Assembly: GCA_964632845.1 (NCBI GenBank)
Contig: CAZWDU010000004.1
Span: forward strand, 124,001-188,000
Length of the DNA: 64,000 nucleotides
Source: JAOZHU01 sp964632845
GTDB lineage: Archaea > Thermoproteota > Bathyarchaeia > Bathyarchaeales > Bathycorpusculaceae
Direction of reading: 5' to 3'
In this document: piece after piece, positions 33,569-41,603 of the stretch
How positions within the stretch are numbered: the stretch's first letter is position 1
How the letters are laid out: every line of letters starts with the position of its first letter
The notes under the pieces: model-generated
Databases searched by the model: none
What the model was told of the DNA's origin: nothing
Seen by the model: only the letters and a program-made list of their open reading frames with translations
Position numbers and translations under genes: made by a program

Positions 33569-35497
33569 ATGTTGATACAGGAAGTCATACTGGAGAACTT
33601 CATGAGTTACGAGTACGCTAGGGTACCGTTTGAACACGGCGTAAACGTGATTTGCGGACCCAACGGCGCAGGAAAATCCTCTCTGCTTCTGGCTGTTTCC
33701 GTGGGTTTAGGGCAGTCTTACACGGAACGCTCCAGAAAACTAAGCGATTTGATACGCTGGGGAAAAGACCAAGCCCGCGTAACGCTGGTTTTGGACAACA
33801 GCAAACGCGGCGGCAGGCGTCCAGTCTCAAAATACAGCAAAGACCAACTTTTTCTCACGCGCGTTTTACGCAGAGACGGCAAATACTGGTTTGAACTGGA
33901 AAACCGCGCCGCCACAAAACAGGACGTTGAACGGTTACTGGGCAAGTTCGGCGTTGACCCCGACAACATGCTCATAATCATGCATCAGAACATGGTGGAA
34001 CAGTTCTCAGTGCTCTCCAACGTGGAAAAACTGCGCATGGTGGAGGCAGCGGTGGGTTTGGAACCGTTCCGCGAAAACGTGCTGCAAGCACAACGCAAGT
34101 TAACGCGCATCCTCAGCCAAGAAGAATCCGTAGGCAAGCTTTTGGAGTCCGCGGAGCAAACGCTGAGCTACTGGCGAGAACAGTACGAGAAGTACCAAGA
34201 GAAAAAGCAACTGCAAACCAAACGGCGTTTTCTAGAGCGTGAACTTGCGTGGGCGGAAGTGGAACGCCGCGAAGGCATCGTTAAAGAGTTGGAAGCAAGC
34301 AGAAAAAGAGAGCAGGAAAGCTTGAACCGCATTGAAGAAGAAGCAAAAGCGGCAACGGAGCAACTGCAAGCACAACAGCAAAAGCAGGCAGAACTAAAGG
34401 GAGAAGCGAAAACGGTTTTCAATGAACGCTTAAACCTTGAGCGCGGAACCGCGGAAAACGAGTCCACAATAGCACTATACCAGCAGTTGCTCACGGAAGC
34501 CTCAGCCGTAGAAGCCGCAATAAAAAACAGTGCAGCCGCGAACCAGCTTAAACTGCTCAGAACCGAGAACTTACGAGAGCTGATGGAGAATTCTCGCCAG
34601 CACCTTCAAAAGCTAACAGCTCAAGTGAAAGAGAACCAAACCAAGCTAAATGGCGTGGAAGAGACAGCGGAGAAAGTTGCCAATGGCATTTTAGATAATC
34701 GGATTCATTTAGCTTTGTTGCAGTACCGCAGGGAAAACGCTGTGGCAGACTTGAAACGTATAGACGCTTCACTTAAAGACGCAAAAGGCAACCTGAACAC
34801 GGCAACCGCTAAGGCGGAGCAGTCAGGCGCTAGGATTGCCGTGTTGAAAAGCGCCATGGACGTGCTAGATGAAATCCGCGTTACGGATGGGCATTTAGCT
34901 GCGCTTCAGGGCGTTTCAGAGGACATAGAGCGCATGTACGAGTCTTACTCCAAGCTGTATTTGGAGTTGAAGGAGAAGGCACAGGTTGTAGCGGAAAATC
35001 GCGAGAAAGCGCTTGAAGAAGTGAAAGTGCGCATGGACGCGTGGCGCAACGTCATGCAAAGCTTGATTGACCGCGTGAACTTGGAGTACCAGAAGATTAT
35101 GGGGCAAACGTTGGCAACGGGCGAAGTGCGCTTGGCTAACGGGCATGACGTGGAAACCGCTGGCTTGGAGATTCTTGTGGGCTTCAAAGGCGGTAAACCC
35201 GTGACGCTGGACGCTTACACGCAGAGCGGCGGCGAAAGAACCACGGCAACCATGAGCTTCCTCTTAGCGTTGCAGCAGCACGTGCGTTCGCCTTTCCGCG
35301 CTGTGGACGAGTATGACATTCACATGGACCCAAAGAACCGTGAAATGATTGCACGTATGCTCGTGTCAACGATAAAAGACGCTTCAGCACAGTACATTGT
35401 GATTACGCCAAGCCAGATTACGTTTGCTGAAGAGAACGCGAACATAATCACGGTGCAGAACGTTGAAGGAAAATCAATAGTCCGAGAGGTGGCATAG
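33569..35497 (+). CDS. Short SMC5/6-like ATPase
   Basis: 642 aa. The N-terminal head has Walker A GPNGAGKSS (30-38) within NFMSYEYARVPFEHGVNVIC, close to SMC5. IIMHQNMVEQFSVLSNVEKL is the SMC coupling region. Long coiled coil covers about 175-500. The C-terminal head has signature QSGGERTTATMSFLLALQ (from 552) and Walker B FRAVDEYDIHMDP (D580, E581), which mixes SMC5 (ALQ...CPFRVVDE...MDP) and SMC6 (FRCLDEFDVYMD) features. Canonical SMC is about 1,150-1,200 aa; here the coils are short and no hinge or CxxC hook is seen. Two partner genes follow in the operon. Likely role: DNA tethering or repair. Confidence 0.8.
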   Translation: MLIQEVILENFMSYEYARVPFEHGVNVICGPNGAGKSSLLLAVSVGLGQSYTERSRKLSDLIRWGKDQARVTLVLDNSKRGGRRPVSKYSKDQLFLTRVLRRDGKYWFELENRAATKQDVERLLGKFGVDPDNMLIIMHQNMVEQFSVLSNVEKLRMVEAAVGLEPFRENVLQAQRKLTRILSQEESVGKLLESAEQTLSYWREQYEKYQEKKQLQTKRRFLERELAWAEVERREGIVKELEASRKREQESLNRIEEEAKAATEQLQAQQQKQAELKGEAKTVFNERLNLERGTAENESTIALYQQLLTEASAVEAAIKNSAAANQLKLLRTENLRELMENSRQHLQKLTAQVKENQTKLNGVEETAEKVANGILDNRIHLALLQYRRENAVADLKRIDASLKDAKGNLNTATAKAEQSGARIAVLKSAMDVLDEIRVTDGHLAALQGVSEDIERMYESYSKLYLELKEKAQVVAENREKALEEVKVRMDAWRNVMQSLIDRVNLEYQKIMGQTLATGEVRLANGHDVETAGLEILVGFKGGKPVTLDAYTQSGGERTTATMSFLLALQQHVRSPFRAVDEYDIHMDPKNREMIARMLVSTIKDASAQYIVITPSQITFAEENANIITVQNVEGKSIVREVA

Positions 35498-35499
35498 CA

Positions 35500-36327
35500 G
35501 TGCAATCGCAGAAAGAGCAGAAAAAGCTTGGCAGAGAAAAACTGCAACGCATCATAGAAATGTGCACAGCAATCGAAGCGCACACGGTTGACCCGTTCAC
35601 GCTGAACGTTGACGACATAATCCGCATGGTGAAAGAGTACTTCCCGAACTGGGAGCAGCCTGAAGATTTTAACTTGGACGCAGAGGCAATTCACCATTTA
35701 GCCTCAGTTATCAAGCTGCAAAGCGAATGGGTTAAGCACCGCAGCACCTCGCTGTACACTGACCCGTTTCTGCTTGAAGAAAAAATCACGCAAGCCCCCA
35801 AAGACGAGATGATAAGCGTATTCCTTAAAGCGTGGCATCCGCTCGTGGAGCTGGAGCAAATCAGCATCCACAGCCTCGCGACGGCAATGCGCTACTGGGA
35901 GCAGTTGGTGCCGCTTAACGAAAGGTGGAAAACGCTGGAAGTGCCAGAGGTCGCGGTTGGAACCGCCACAAGAGACGAACTGGTAAAACAACGCGTGCTC
36001 TCGGACAAAGCGTTTTCCGAAGAACTGGAAGCGTACTGGCAGGAACTCAAAGCCAAAGTGCAAGAAAAAGGCCAAGATGACAGAATGCGCTACTGGGATT
36101 TTGTAGGCGCGGAAACTTACGAGGACACAGTGCAACGGGCTTTCTTGGCTAGCTTCCTAATCACATATGGCTACGCTACGCTGGAGGTTTACCCGTTAGA
36201 AGAGGAAATTTTCATCAAACCCTTCAAAACACCCGTTGCGAAAATAGCCTCACAGCAGTCTGTTTCCGTGCCCATAGCAGTCACGGTTAAGGATTGGCAA
36301 AAGTGGAAAAGAGGCGAGTTGACGTGA
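35500..36327 (+). CDS. Kleisin-like partner of the SMC-like ATPase
   Basis: 275 aa, GTG start with AGGTGG upstream, two bases after the SMC stop. The N-terminal half has VDPFTLNVDDIIRMVKEYF and DFNLDAEAIHHLASVIKLQSEWVKHR, the ScpA-like pattern of a short start followed by a helix with a long amphipathic 'LA..IKxxS' stretch. The C-terminus has a winged helix (TVQRAFLASFLITYGYATLEVY then EEIFIKPF) like the ScpA wing that caps the SMC head. A linker of about 60 residues lies between. Kleisins bridge two SMC heads. Assigned from pattern and operon position, not from a database hit. Confidence 0.65.
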   Translation: MQSQKEQKKLGREKLQRIIEMCTAIEAHTVDPFTLNVDDIIRMVKEYFPNWEQPEDFNLDAEAIHHLASVIKLQSEWVKHRSTSLYTDPFLLEEKITQAPKDEMISVFLKAWHPLVELEQISIHSLATAMRYWEQLVPLNERWKTLEVPEVAVGTATRDELVKQRVLSDKAFSEELEAYWQELKAKVQEKGQDDRMRYWDFVGAETYEDTVQRAFLASFLITYGYATLEVYPLEEEIFIKPFKTPVAKIASQQSVSVPIAVTVKDWQKWKRGELT

Positions 36328-36941
36328 GCAAAAGAAAAGGCGTTTACGCAAGCAAAATGAAACGCGCAACGCACATGCTGTTTTACCGCAGACACCAGAA
36401 GCCAGGCGTGAAAGGCTGGGAACTGCACAAGACACTGGGCGCAGATTACCCCAAAGTCTTAGACATTCTGGACGGTTACTTGAAGAGTTTGGATTTGCAG
36501 GTTAAAACGGTTTACGAAGAAGAAAAAACGCCAGTAGGCAAACCTTCGCTGGAAGAACTGGACAAAGCACGGTTTTACGTGACCCTGCGCGGCGAGTTAA
36601 CGCCGAAAGAAGCGAAAATGATTGGGTGGCGCATCGACGATTTAGCAGGTTTAGCCGTGGCGATAGCTTACGTCATTAGCAAGAAGGGGCAAGCGCCACG
36701 CAAAGAAGTGGAAAAGCTGCTGAATGAGAAGCTACCAGGATGGAAAGTCGGCTTAAACATTGACCGCTACATCCGCTACGGCTACTTGCAGCAAGACGAC
36801 AAGAACCAGTTGTATTTGGATTGGCGAACCAGAGCAGAAGTTGACGAGAAAGCGCTGATTGACATGTTGCTCAGCAGTGAAACGCAAACGACATTGCCTA
36901 TTGAGGATTCAGAAGCAAGCGAAGAAGAAACAGAAGATTGA
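36324..36941 (+). CDS. KITE-like double winged-helix partner (ScpB/Nse1/Nse3 type)
   Basis: 205 aa from GTG 36324, which overlaps the kleisin stop (GTGA) and has GAGGCGAG just upstream; a TTG at 36294 is in frame. Two winged-helix units: about 10-60 (MKRATHMLFYRRHQKP, then LGADYPKVLDILDGYL), and about 110-170 (AVAIAYVISKKGQAPRKEVEKL, then NIDRYIRYGYLQQDDK). Tandem wHTH is the KITE fold; KITE proteins bind the kleisin. The C-terminal tail is acidic (EDSEASEEETED). The order SMC-kleisin-KITE matches bacterial smc-scpA-scpB logic. Confidence 0.6.
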   Translation: MSKRKGVYASKMKRATHMLFYRRHQKPGVKGWELHKTLGADYPKVLDILDGYLKSLDLQVKTVYEEEKTPVGKPSLEELDKARFYVTLRGELTPKEAKMIGWRIDDLAGLAVAIAYVISKKGQAPRKEVEKLLNEKLPGWKVGLNIDRYIRYGYLQQDDKNQLYLDWRTRAEVDEKALIDMLLSSETQTTLPIEDSEASEEETED

Positions 36942-36965
36942 AAAAGCAGTAAAAGATAATGCTCA

Positions 36966-36982
36966 GAGGCGTTTCATCGCCT
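36966..36982. terminator. Hairpin between convergent KITE-like gene and nusA
   Basis: AGGCG-TTTCAT-CGCCT forms a 5-bp hairpin in the 59-bp spacer between converging genes. There is no U-run, so termination is only suggested. Confidence 0.3.
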
Positions 36983-37000
36983 AGCCGCTTAGTTGCGGGC

Positions 37001-37405
37001 TTAGGTGATGCTCACGTTCTGAATGTCAAAATACCTTTTTGCTAAAAAGCGCAATCTTTCTGCGTTTTTGCCGTTTTTGCCTATGGCGACGCCCTTGTCT
37101 TTCGGGTTCACGGTTACAACAGCCATTGTTTTGCCATCAGTTCGCTCGGTCACGCGTACTTCTCTGACCATTGCGGGTTTCAAAGCGTTCTTGATGAACT
37201 GCACAGGGTCTTCAGAGTACTCGATTATCTCGTGTTTTTTGCCCGTCATTCTTTCCAGAGTGTGGATGTTTCTGCCGCCTTTGCCTATGGCGACGCCCAC
37301 TTGTCCTTGGTTCACGATGAATATTGCGCGTCCCTGCTCTTCGTCGATTATGCAGTCTTTGACGCTGGCGCCGCTTATGTTTTCAAACAATGCGATGTAG
37401 CGCAT
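37001..37405 (-). CDS. nusA: NusA-like transcription factor (two KH domains)
   Basis: 134 aa from ATG 37405. Two KH-type RNA-binding units: VGVAIGKGGRNIHTLERM (GKGG loop) and GVAIGKNGKNAERLRFL (GKNG loop). Archaeal NusA lacks the bacterial N-terminal and S1 domains. It belongs to the RNA polymerase operon, 47 bp after rpl30e. In frame upstream of the ATG there are 13 codons that read like the normal family start (GIKITADE) but no usable start codon; see findings. Ribosomal genes rps12 and rps7, which usually follow, are absent. Confidence 0.9.
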   Translation of the reverse strand: MRYIALFENISGASVKDCIIDEEQGRAIFIVNQGQVGVAIGKGGRNIHTLERMTGKKHEIIEYSEDPVQFIKNALKPAMVREVRVTERTDGKTMAVVTVNPKDKGVAIGKNGKNAERLRFLAKRYFDIQNVSIT

Positions 37406-37452
37406 TTCGTCAGCCGTGATTTTTATGCCGCTCGTGTATTCATTTCCTCCAG

Positions 37453-37770
37453 TTACTCTTCCGCCTCAGTTTTTTCTGTTACCTTGAGGATGTCTGAGTC
37501 ACCCGTTTCTCTTATACTTAATGCCGAAATAACAAAGGGTTTGTTGCAGACAGTAGCCAAGTCTATCGAAGTACCCTTAAATGTCATCACGGGAACATTA
37601 GAGAGGTTACAGTTGTATTCTATCTCGTCTTTTATGTCTTTTGGACAATTAGCAGCTAAAAGTATCATTTTAGCTTTGCCACTCTTCGCGTTCTGCAACG
37701 CCGCGTTGGCTCCGAAAGAAACCTTGCCAGTTTTCACAGCAGACAAAATCGCCTTATTCATATCTATCAT
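37453..37770 (-). CDS. rpl30e: Ribosomal protein eL30
   Basis: 105 aa, L7Ae/L30e superfamily: AILSAVKTGKVSFGANAALQ near the start, AKMILLAANCPKDIKDEIEY, then VPVMTFKGTSIDLATVCNKP (RNA-binding loop), and a C-terminal acidic tail. It sits directly after rpoA with a 4-bp overlap and before nusA, the standard archaeal RNAP operon order. It binds kink-turns in rRNA; eukaryotic L30 also represses its own mRNA. Confidence 0.93.
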   Translation of the reverse strand: MIDMNKAILSAVKTGKVSFGANAALQNAKSGKAKMILLAANCPKDIKDEIEYNCNLSNVPVMTFKGTSIDLATVCNKPFVISALSIRETGDSDILKVTEKTEAEE

Positions 37771-40700
37771 GCTTCAGTCTTTCCTCCTTTCTTTTCTTGC
37801 TTTTCAAACGTTGACATATACAATTCCACTAGTCCAGTGCCAATTGGAATAGATTGCCCAACAATAACGTTTTCGGTTACGCCCGCCAACGGGTCACTCT
37901 CACCCTTCACCGCAGCTTCAACGATATTCGGAACCGTAATCTCAAACGCTGCACGCGCTAACACGCTGGCTTTCTTGCCGCTGATGCCGTGCCTGCCAAT
38001 CTGCTGCACATCACCCGTAGAAGTCATCATATCAGCTACCAACATAACGTGACGCACGTCCACGTCTAAGCCTTGCTCCTCCAACACGCCTTTTGCCTCA
38101 TGAATCAACGCGTTTCTCGAAGCTTCTATGCCCAACGTTTTAGCTATCTCATGAACGTTGTTCGTTGTCGTCCGCGACGTATCCACGCCCACGATTTCCA
38201 GCACCTTGGACAAGTTTGAGCCGTCTGTCCGTATAACCCACTCGCCGTTTTCTTCAGTAACCAACACACGTTTTATGTCTGCCACGCCTTTAACGTGGAA
38301 CGCAGAAATCTTGCTAAGCAACTTCTTCAGTAGCTCAGTCTTCTTGGGCTTTATCTGCAACATGTCGCCATTAGCCTTCGTAGTGGCGTTCGGCAGCTGA
38401 AGTCTCGCTTCAAGCTCATCCATCGTTATAGCGCGGTCTTCCATCATAGTTTGGTTTACTTCAACCACTATTTCCTCTTGCACAGGGTCCTCGTATATTG
38501 CAGAAGCCAAATCCTCCAAGGACGTGTAGATTATGTTGCGCGCGATTTCCACAGCGCCTTCCTTGCTTTTCCTATGCTTGCCCGTTAGGTATATGGACAT
38601 AATCGGCGTAGACGGAATCCTACGTGCATCCACAATTTCAATCAGCCGCGGCAAACCTAAAGTGACGTTTTGCTCTTTGACTCCTGCGTAGTGGAAAGTC
38701 CTAAGAGTCATCTGCGTGCCTGGCTCACCTATTGACTGCGCAGCAATTATACCCACGGCTTCACCGGGCTCCATCAACGCCCGCTTGTACTGTTCAGCCG
38801 TCAACGTAACAGCCTTGTCTACGCCCTTCTTGCTGAACTTGACTTTAGCCAAATTCTGCGTAAGCTGCTCCATCAGTATCGGCGTGATTTGGGCTTCAAC
38901 CTTTTCCAACTGCGCTTTAATGTAATCTGCTGATGCTGGTTCGCCTTTTTCTTCGCCAATTTTTATCTGGTCCATGAGGCGGCTAACGTTAACTGCTTGA
39001 CCGTGGTCGCTTTTAGCGGGGTCAACGCCGTCTTCGCCGTACAGGAACTGGATTATATCGCCAGCCGAATCTCGGACTGTACCATCATATTCCAAGCGAA
39101 TGTGCTCCAACGCATTGATGAGCCTGCGCTGCATGTAACCGCTCTGCTGCGTTCTGACAGCTGTGTCCACCAAGCCTTCCCTGCCGCCCATAGCGTGGAA
39201 GAAGAATTCAATCGCGTCTAAACCAGTCTGGTAAGACGAGTAAACGAAGCCTCTCGCCCGTGGGCTGGGGTCACCTTCAACGAAGTGCGGCAACGCACGT
39301 CCAGCGTACCCTCGCAGAATTCTTTTGCCACGCACCGACTGCTGCCCGACACAAGCAACCATTTGCCCGATGTTGAGGCTTGAACCTCTCGCGCCTGTTC
39401 GGGTCATAACTATTCCTGCGTTTTCAATAGTAAAGTCTTGGTCTGCGATTTTGCCTGCTTCATCTCTGGCCGTGGCTAGTTCATGCATGACGTAGATTTC
39501 AAATGACTCCTCAAGCGTTTGCCCGGGTAACCGCGGCAAAGTGCCATTGCGGTAATTCTCAATGTGCTCGTCTATTTTCTTCTGAATGCGCTCCATCGTT
39601 TTCTTGATTTTGTTTTCAGCCCTAGGCGACAAGACAAGCTGCTCATACGTGTAAGTGAAACCTCGCATAGTAATGAACAGCTTCAGCAGCCGCGTTACCT
39701 TATTCAGAAATTCGCGTCCCGCTTGAGTTCCGTAATCCTTGATTATACGGTGCAACAAACTTTCAGACTGCTCGGCACCTATAGAACGCCTGTCTATAAT
39801 GCCTGACACGAGCTCGCCGTTTTTCACCACAACATAAGCGTCATGCTTGCAGTTTTCCTCCTCACACTTGTTGCAGCCTTGGCAAAGGTTCGCCTTCAAC
39901 ACGTAATTCAAAGTCTTTGGCAGAAAGAGACTGAAAATCTGCTTGCCCGACCACATAGGCTGAGGCTCCGTGATTGCAGGCTCTGGCAACTCGCCAATGT
40001 AACTCGTAGCCGTCAGAAGCCGATTAACTTCAGCTTTCGTCAAATAATTTGCTCTTCGAGTGAAGAAGTACGCGCCCGTAATGAAATCGCGGATGGCGCC
40101 GATTATGGGTCCACCGAACCTAGGCGAAAGAATCTGATCCTGAACCTGCATCAGTAACAAAGCTTCGGTTCTGGCTTCCTCACTCTGAGGCACGTGCAAG
40201 TTCATTTCGTCACCGTCAAAATCCGCGTTGTAAGGCGGACAAACACACAAATGCAAACGGAAGGTTTTGTAGGGCAGAACACGCACGTAATGCGCCATTA
40301 TAGACATGCGGTGAAGCGAAGGCTGCCGATTGAAAATAGCTATGTCGCCGTTCTTAAGGTGCCTTTCAACAACAAAGCCAAGCTCCACGGCTTCAGCGAT
40401 TTTTTCTCTGTCTACAACGAACTCCAGCCTTATGCGTTTGCCGTCGGGTCTGATCAGGTAAAGTGCGCCAGGATATTTCTCAGGACCATTGATGACTAAT
40501 TGTTTCATTTCTTCGAGGTTCCACGCGGTTACCTTTTCAGGAACCGACAAGCGCATAGCAACGTCTTTTGGAACGCCGACCTCGTTTATGTCGAGATTCG
40601 GGTCTGGAGAAATGACTGTGCGCGCTGAAAAGTCAACTCGTTTGCCTGAAAGGTTGCTTCTGAACCGGCCTTCTTTTCCTTTCAGCCTCTGCGAAATAGT

Positions 40701-41600
40701 CTTTAACGCTCTTCCAGAACGATGCCTCGCAGGGGGAATCCCTGAAGCTTCATTGTTAAAGTACGTCGTCACATGATACTGCAAAAGCTCAGACAAATCC
40801 TGAATGATAAGCGTCGGCGCGCCTGCTTCCATGTTTTCCTTAAGCCTTTGATTAATGCGGATTATGTCTACTAGCTTGTGGGTTAAGTCGTCCTCCGAGC
40901 GGATACCTGACTCCAACGTGATAGAGGGGCGAACATAAACTGGAGGAACAGGCAAAACTTGCAGAACCATCCATTCAGGCCGTGCAACCTTGGGGTTTAA
41001 CCCTAAAATTTCCAAGTCATCATCCGAAATACGCTCTAAGCGTTCACGTATCATACTGGGCGTTAACGGTTCAGAACCCGCTTCAGTTTGCTCTATAAAC
41101 TTGGTGGGCTTCTCAAAAGTAATCTTGTACTGAGCTGCTGCACAGTGGGGACACTGTTTAGTCTTAATCTCCTGTAGAATGGCCTTGTGCACTTCATCAG
41201 GCACTACGCCTAAGAGCTTGTTGAACTTTTCGATGCGGCTTCGAACTTTTTTCGCAGTTTCATCTGATAACAGTATGCGTCCGCAGTTGCGGCAGGTAGC
41301 CTTCAACAAGTCAAAGATTATCTTCGTGAACTCTATGTGTACGATGGGCACGGCTAATTCTATGTGTCCAAAGTGGCCTGGGCATCGGATTGCCGTGTTG
41401 CCGCAGGTTTTGCATCGCTGCCTCGGTTCAAGAGTGCCTAGTCTACCGTCCATGAGACCCGTGGTTATCGGTGCGCCGTCTTCGTCGTAAGTGTCTGGTG
41501 TTTGAATTTCCACGACTGATTGCTTGCGCAGGTCTTTGGGTGAAATTAAACCGAAAGAGATTCCGTCAACAACTTTATGAATTATTTCTTCTGGAGCCAT
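37767..41600 (-). CDS. rpoA: RNA polymerase subunit A, single chain (A' and A'' joined)
   Basis: 1277 aa. Most archaea split this subunit into A' (about 880 aa) and A'' (about 390 aa); here the two run on without a stop. A' part: zinc CKTCGNTAIRCPGHFGH, SGKRVDFSARTVISPDPNL, and the catalytic NADFDGDEMNLHVPQ (three Asp bind Mg). A'' part: GEAVGIIAAQSIGEPGTQMT with RTFHYAG (bridge/trigger region), ending after GITENVIVGQ-like VTENVIVGQSIPIGTG. A joined subunit is reported for Thaumarchaeota and some relatives, which supports a TACK origin. Three bases separate it from rpoB. Confidence 0.97.
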   Translation of the reverse strand: MAPEEIIHKVVDGISFGLISPKDLRKQSVVEIQTPDTYDEDGAPITTGLMDGRLGTLEPRQRCKTCGNTAIRCPGHFGHIELAVPIVHIEFTKIIFDLLKATCRNCGRILLSDETAKKVRSRIEKFNKLLGVVPDEVHKAILQEIKTKQCPHCAAAQYKITFEKPTKFIEQTEAGSEPLTPSMIRERLERISDDDLEILGLNPKVARPEWMVLQVLPVPPVYVRPSITLESGIRSEDDLTHKLVDIIRINQRLKENMEAGAPTLIIQDLSELLQYHVTTYFNNEASGIPPARHRSGRALKTISQRLKGKEGRFRSNLSGKRVDFSARTVISPDPNLDINEVGVPKDVAMRLSVPEKVTAWNLEEMKQLVINGPEKYPGALYLIRPDGKRIRLEFVVDREKIAEAVELGFVVERHLKNGDIAIFNRQPSLHRMSIMAHYVRVLPYKTFRLHLCVCPPYNADFDGDEMNLHVPQSEEARTEALLLMQVQDQILSPRFGGPIIGAIRDFITGAYFFTRRANYLTKAEVNRLLTATSYIGELPEPAITEPQPMWSGKQIFSLFLPKTLNYVLKANLCQGCNKCEEENCKHDAYVVVKNGELVSGIIDRRSIGAEQSESLLHRIIKDYGTQAGREFLNKVTRLLKLFITMRGFTYTYEQLVLSPRAENKIKKTMERIQKKIDEHIENYRNGTLPRLPGQTLEESFEIYVMHELATARDEAGKIADQDFTIENAGIVMTRTGARGSSLNIGQMVACVGQQSVRGKRILRGYAGRALPHFVEGDPSPRARGFVYSSYQTGLDAIEFFFHAMGGREGLVDTAVRTQQSGYMQRRLINALEHIRLEYDGTVRDSAGDIIQFLYGEDGVDPAKSDHGQAVNVSRLMDQIKIGEEKGEPASADYIKAQLEKVEAQITPILMEQLTQNLAKVKFSKKGVDKAVTLTAEQYKRALMEPGEAVGIIAAQSIGEPGTQMTLRTFHYAGVKEQNVTLGLPRLIEIVDARRIPSTPIMSIYLTGKHRKSKEGAVEIARNIIYTSLEDLASAIYEDPVQEEIVVEVNQTMMEDRAITMDELEARLQLPNATTKANGDMLQIKPKKTELLKKLLSKISAFHVKGVADIKRVLVTEENGEWVIRTDGSNLSKVLEIVGVDTSRTTTNNVHEIAKTLGIEASRNALIHEAKGVLEEQGLDVDVRHVMLVADMMTSTGDVQQIGRHGISGKKASVLARAAFEITVPNIVEAAVKGESDPLAGVTENVIVGQSIPIGTGLVELYMSTFEKQEKKGGKTEA

Positions 41601-41603
41601 ATT

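Noticed and set aside
33569..35497. Second Rad50 or RecN
   Set aside because: No CxxC hook, SMC5/6-type head motifs and kleisin/KITE-like partner genes argue against Rad50 or RecN.
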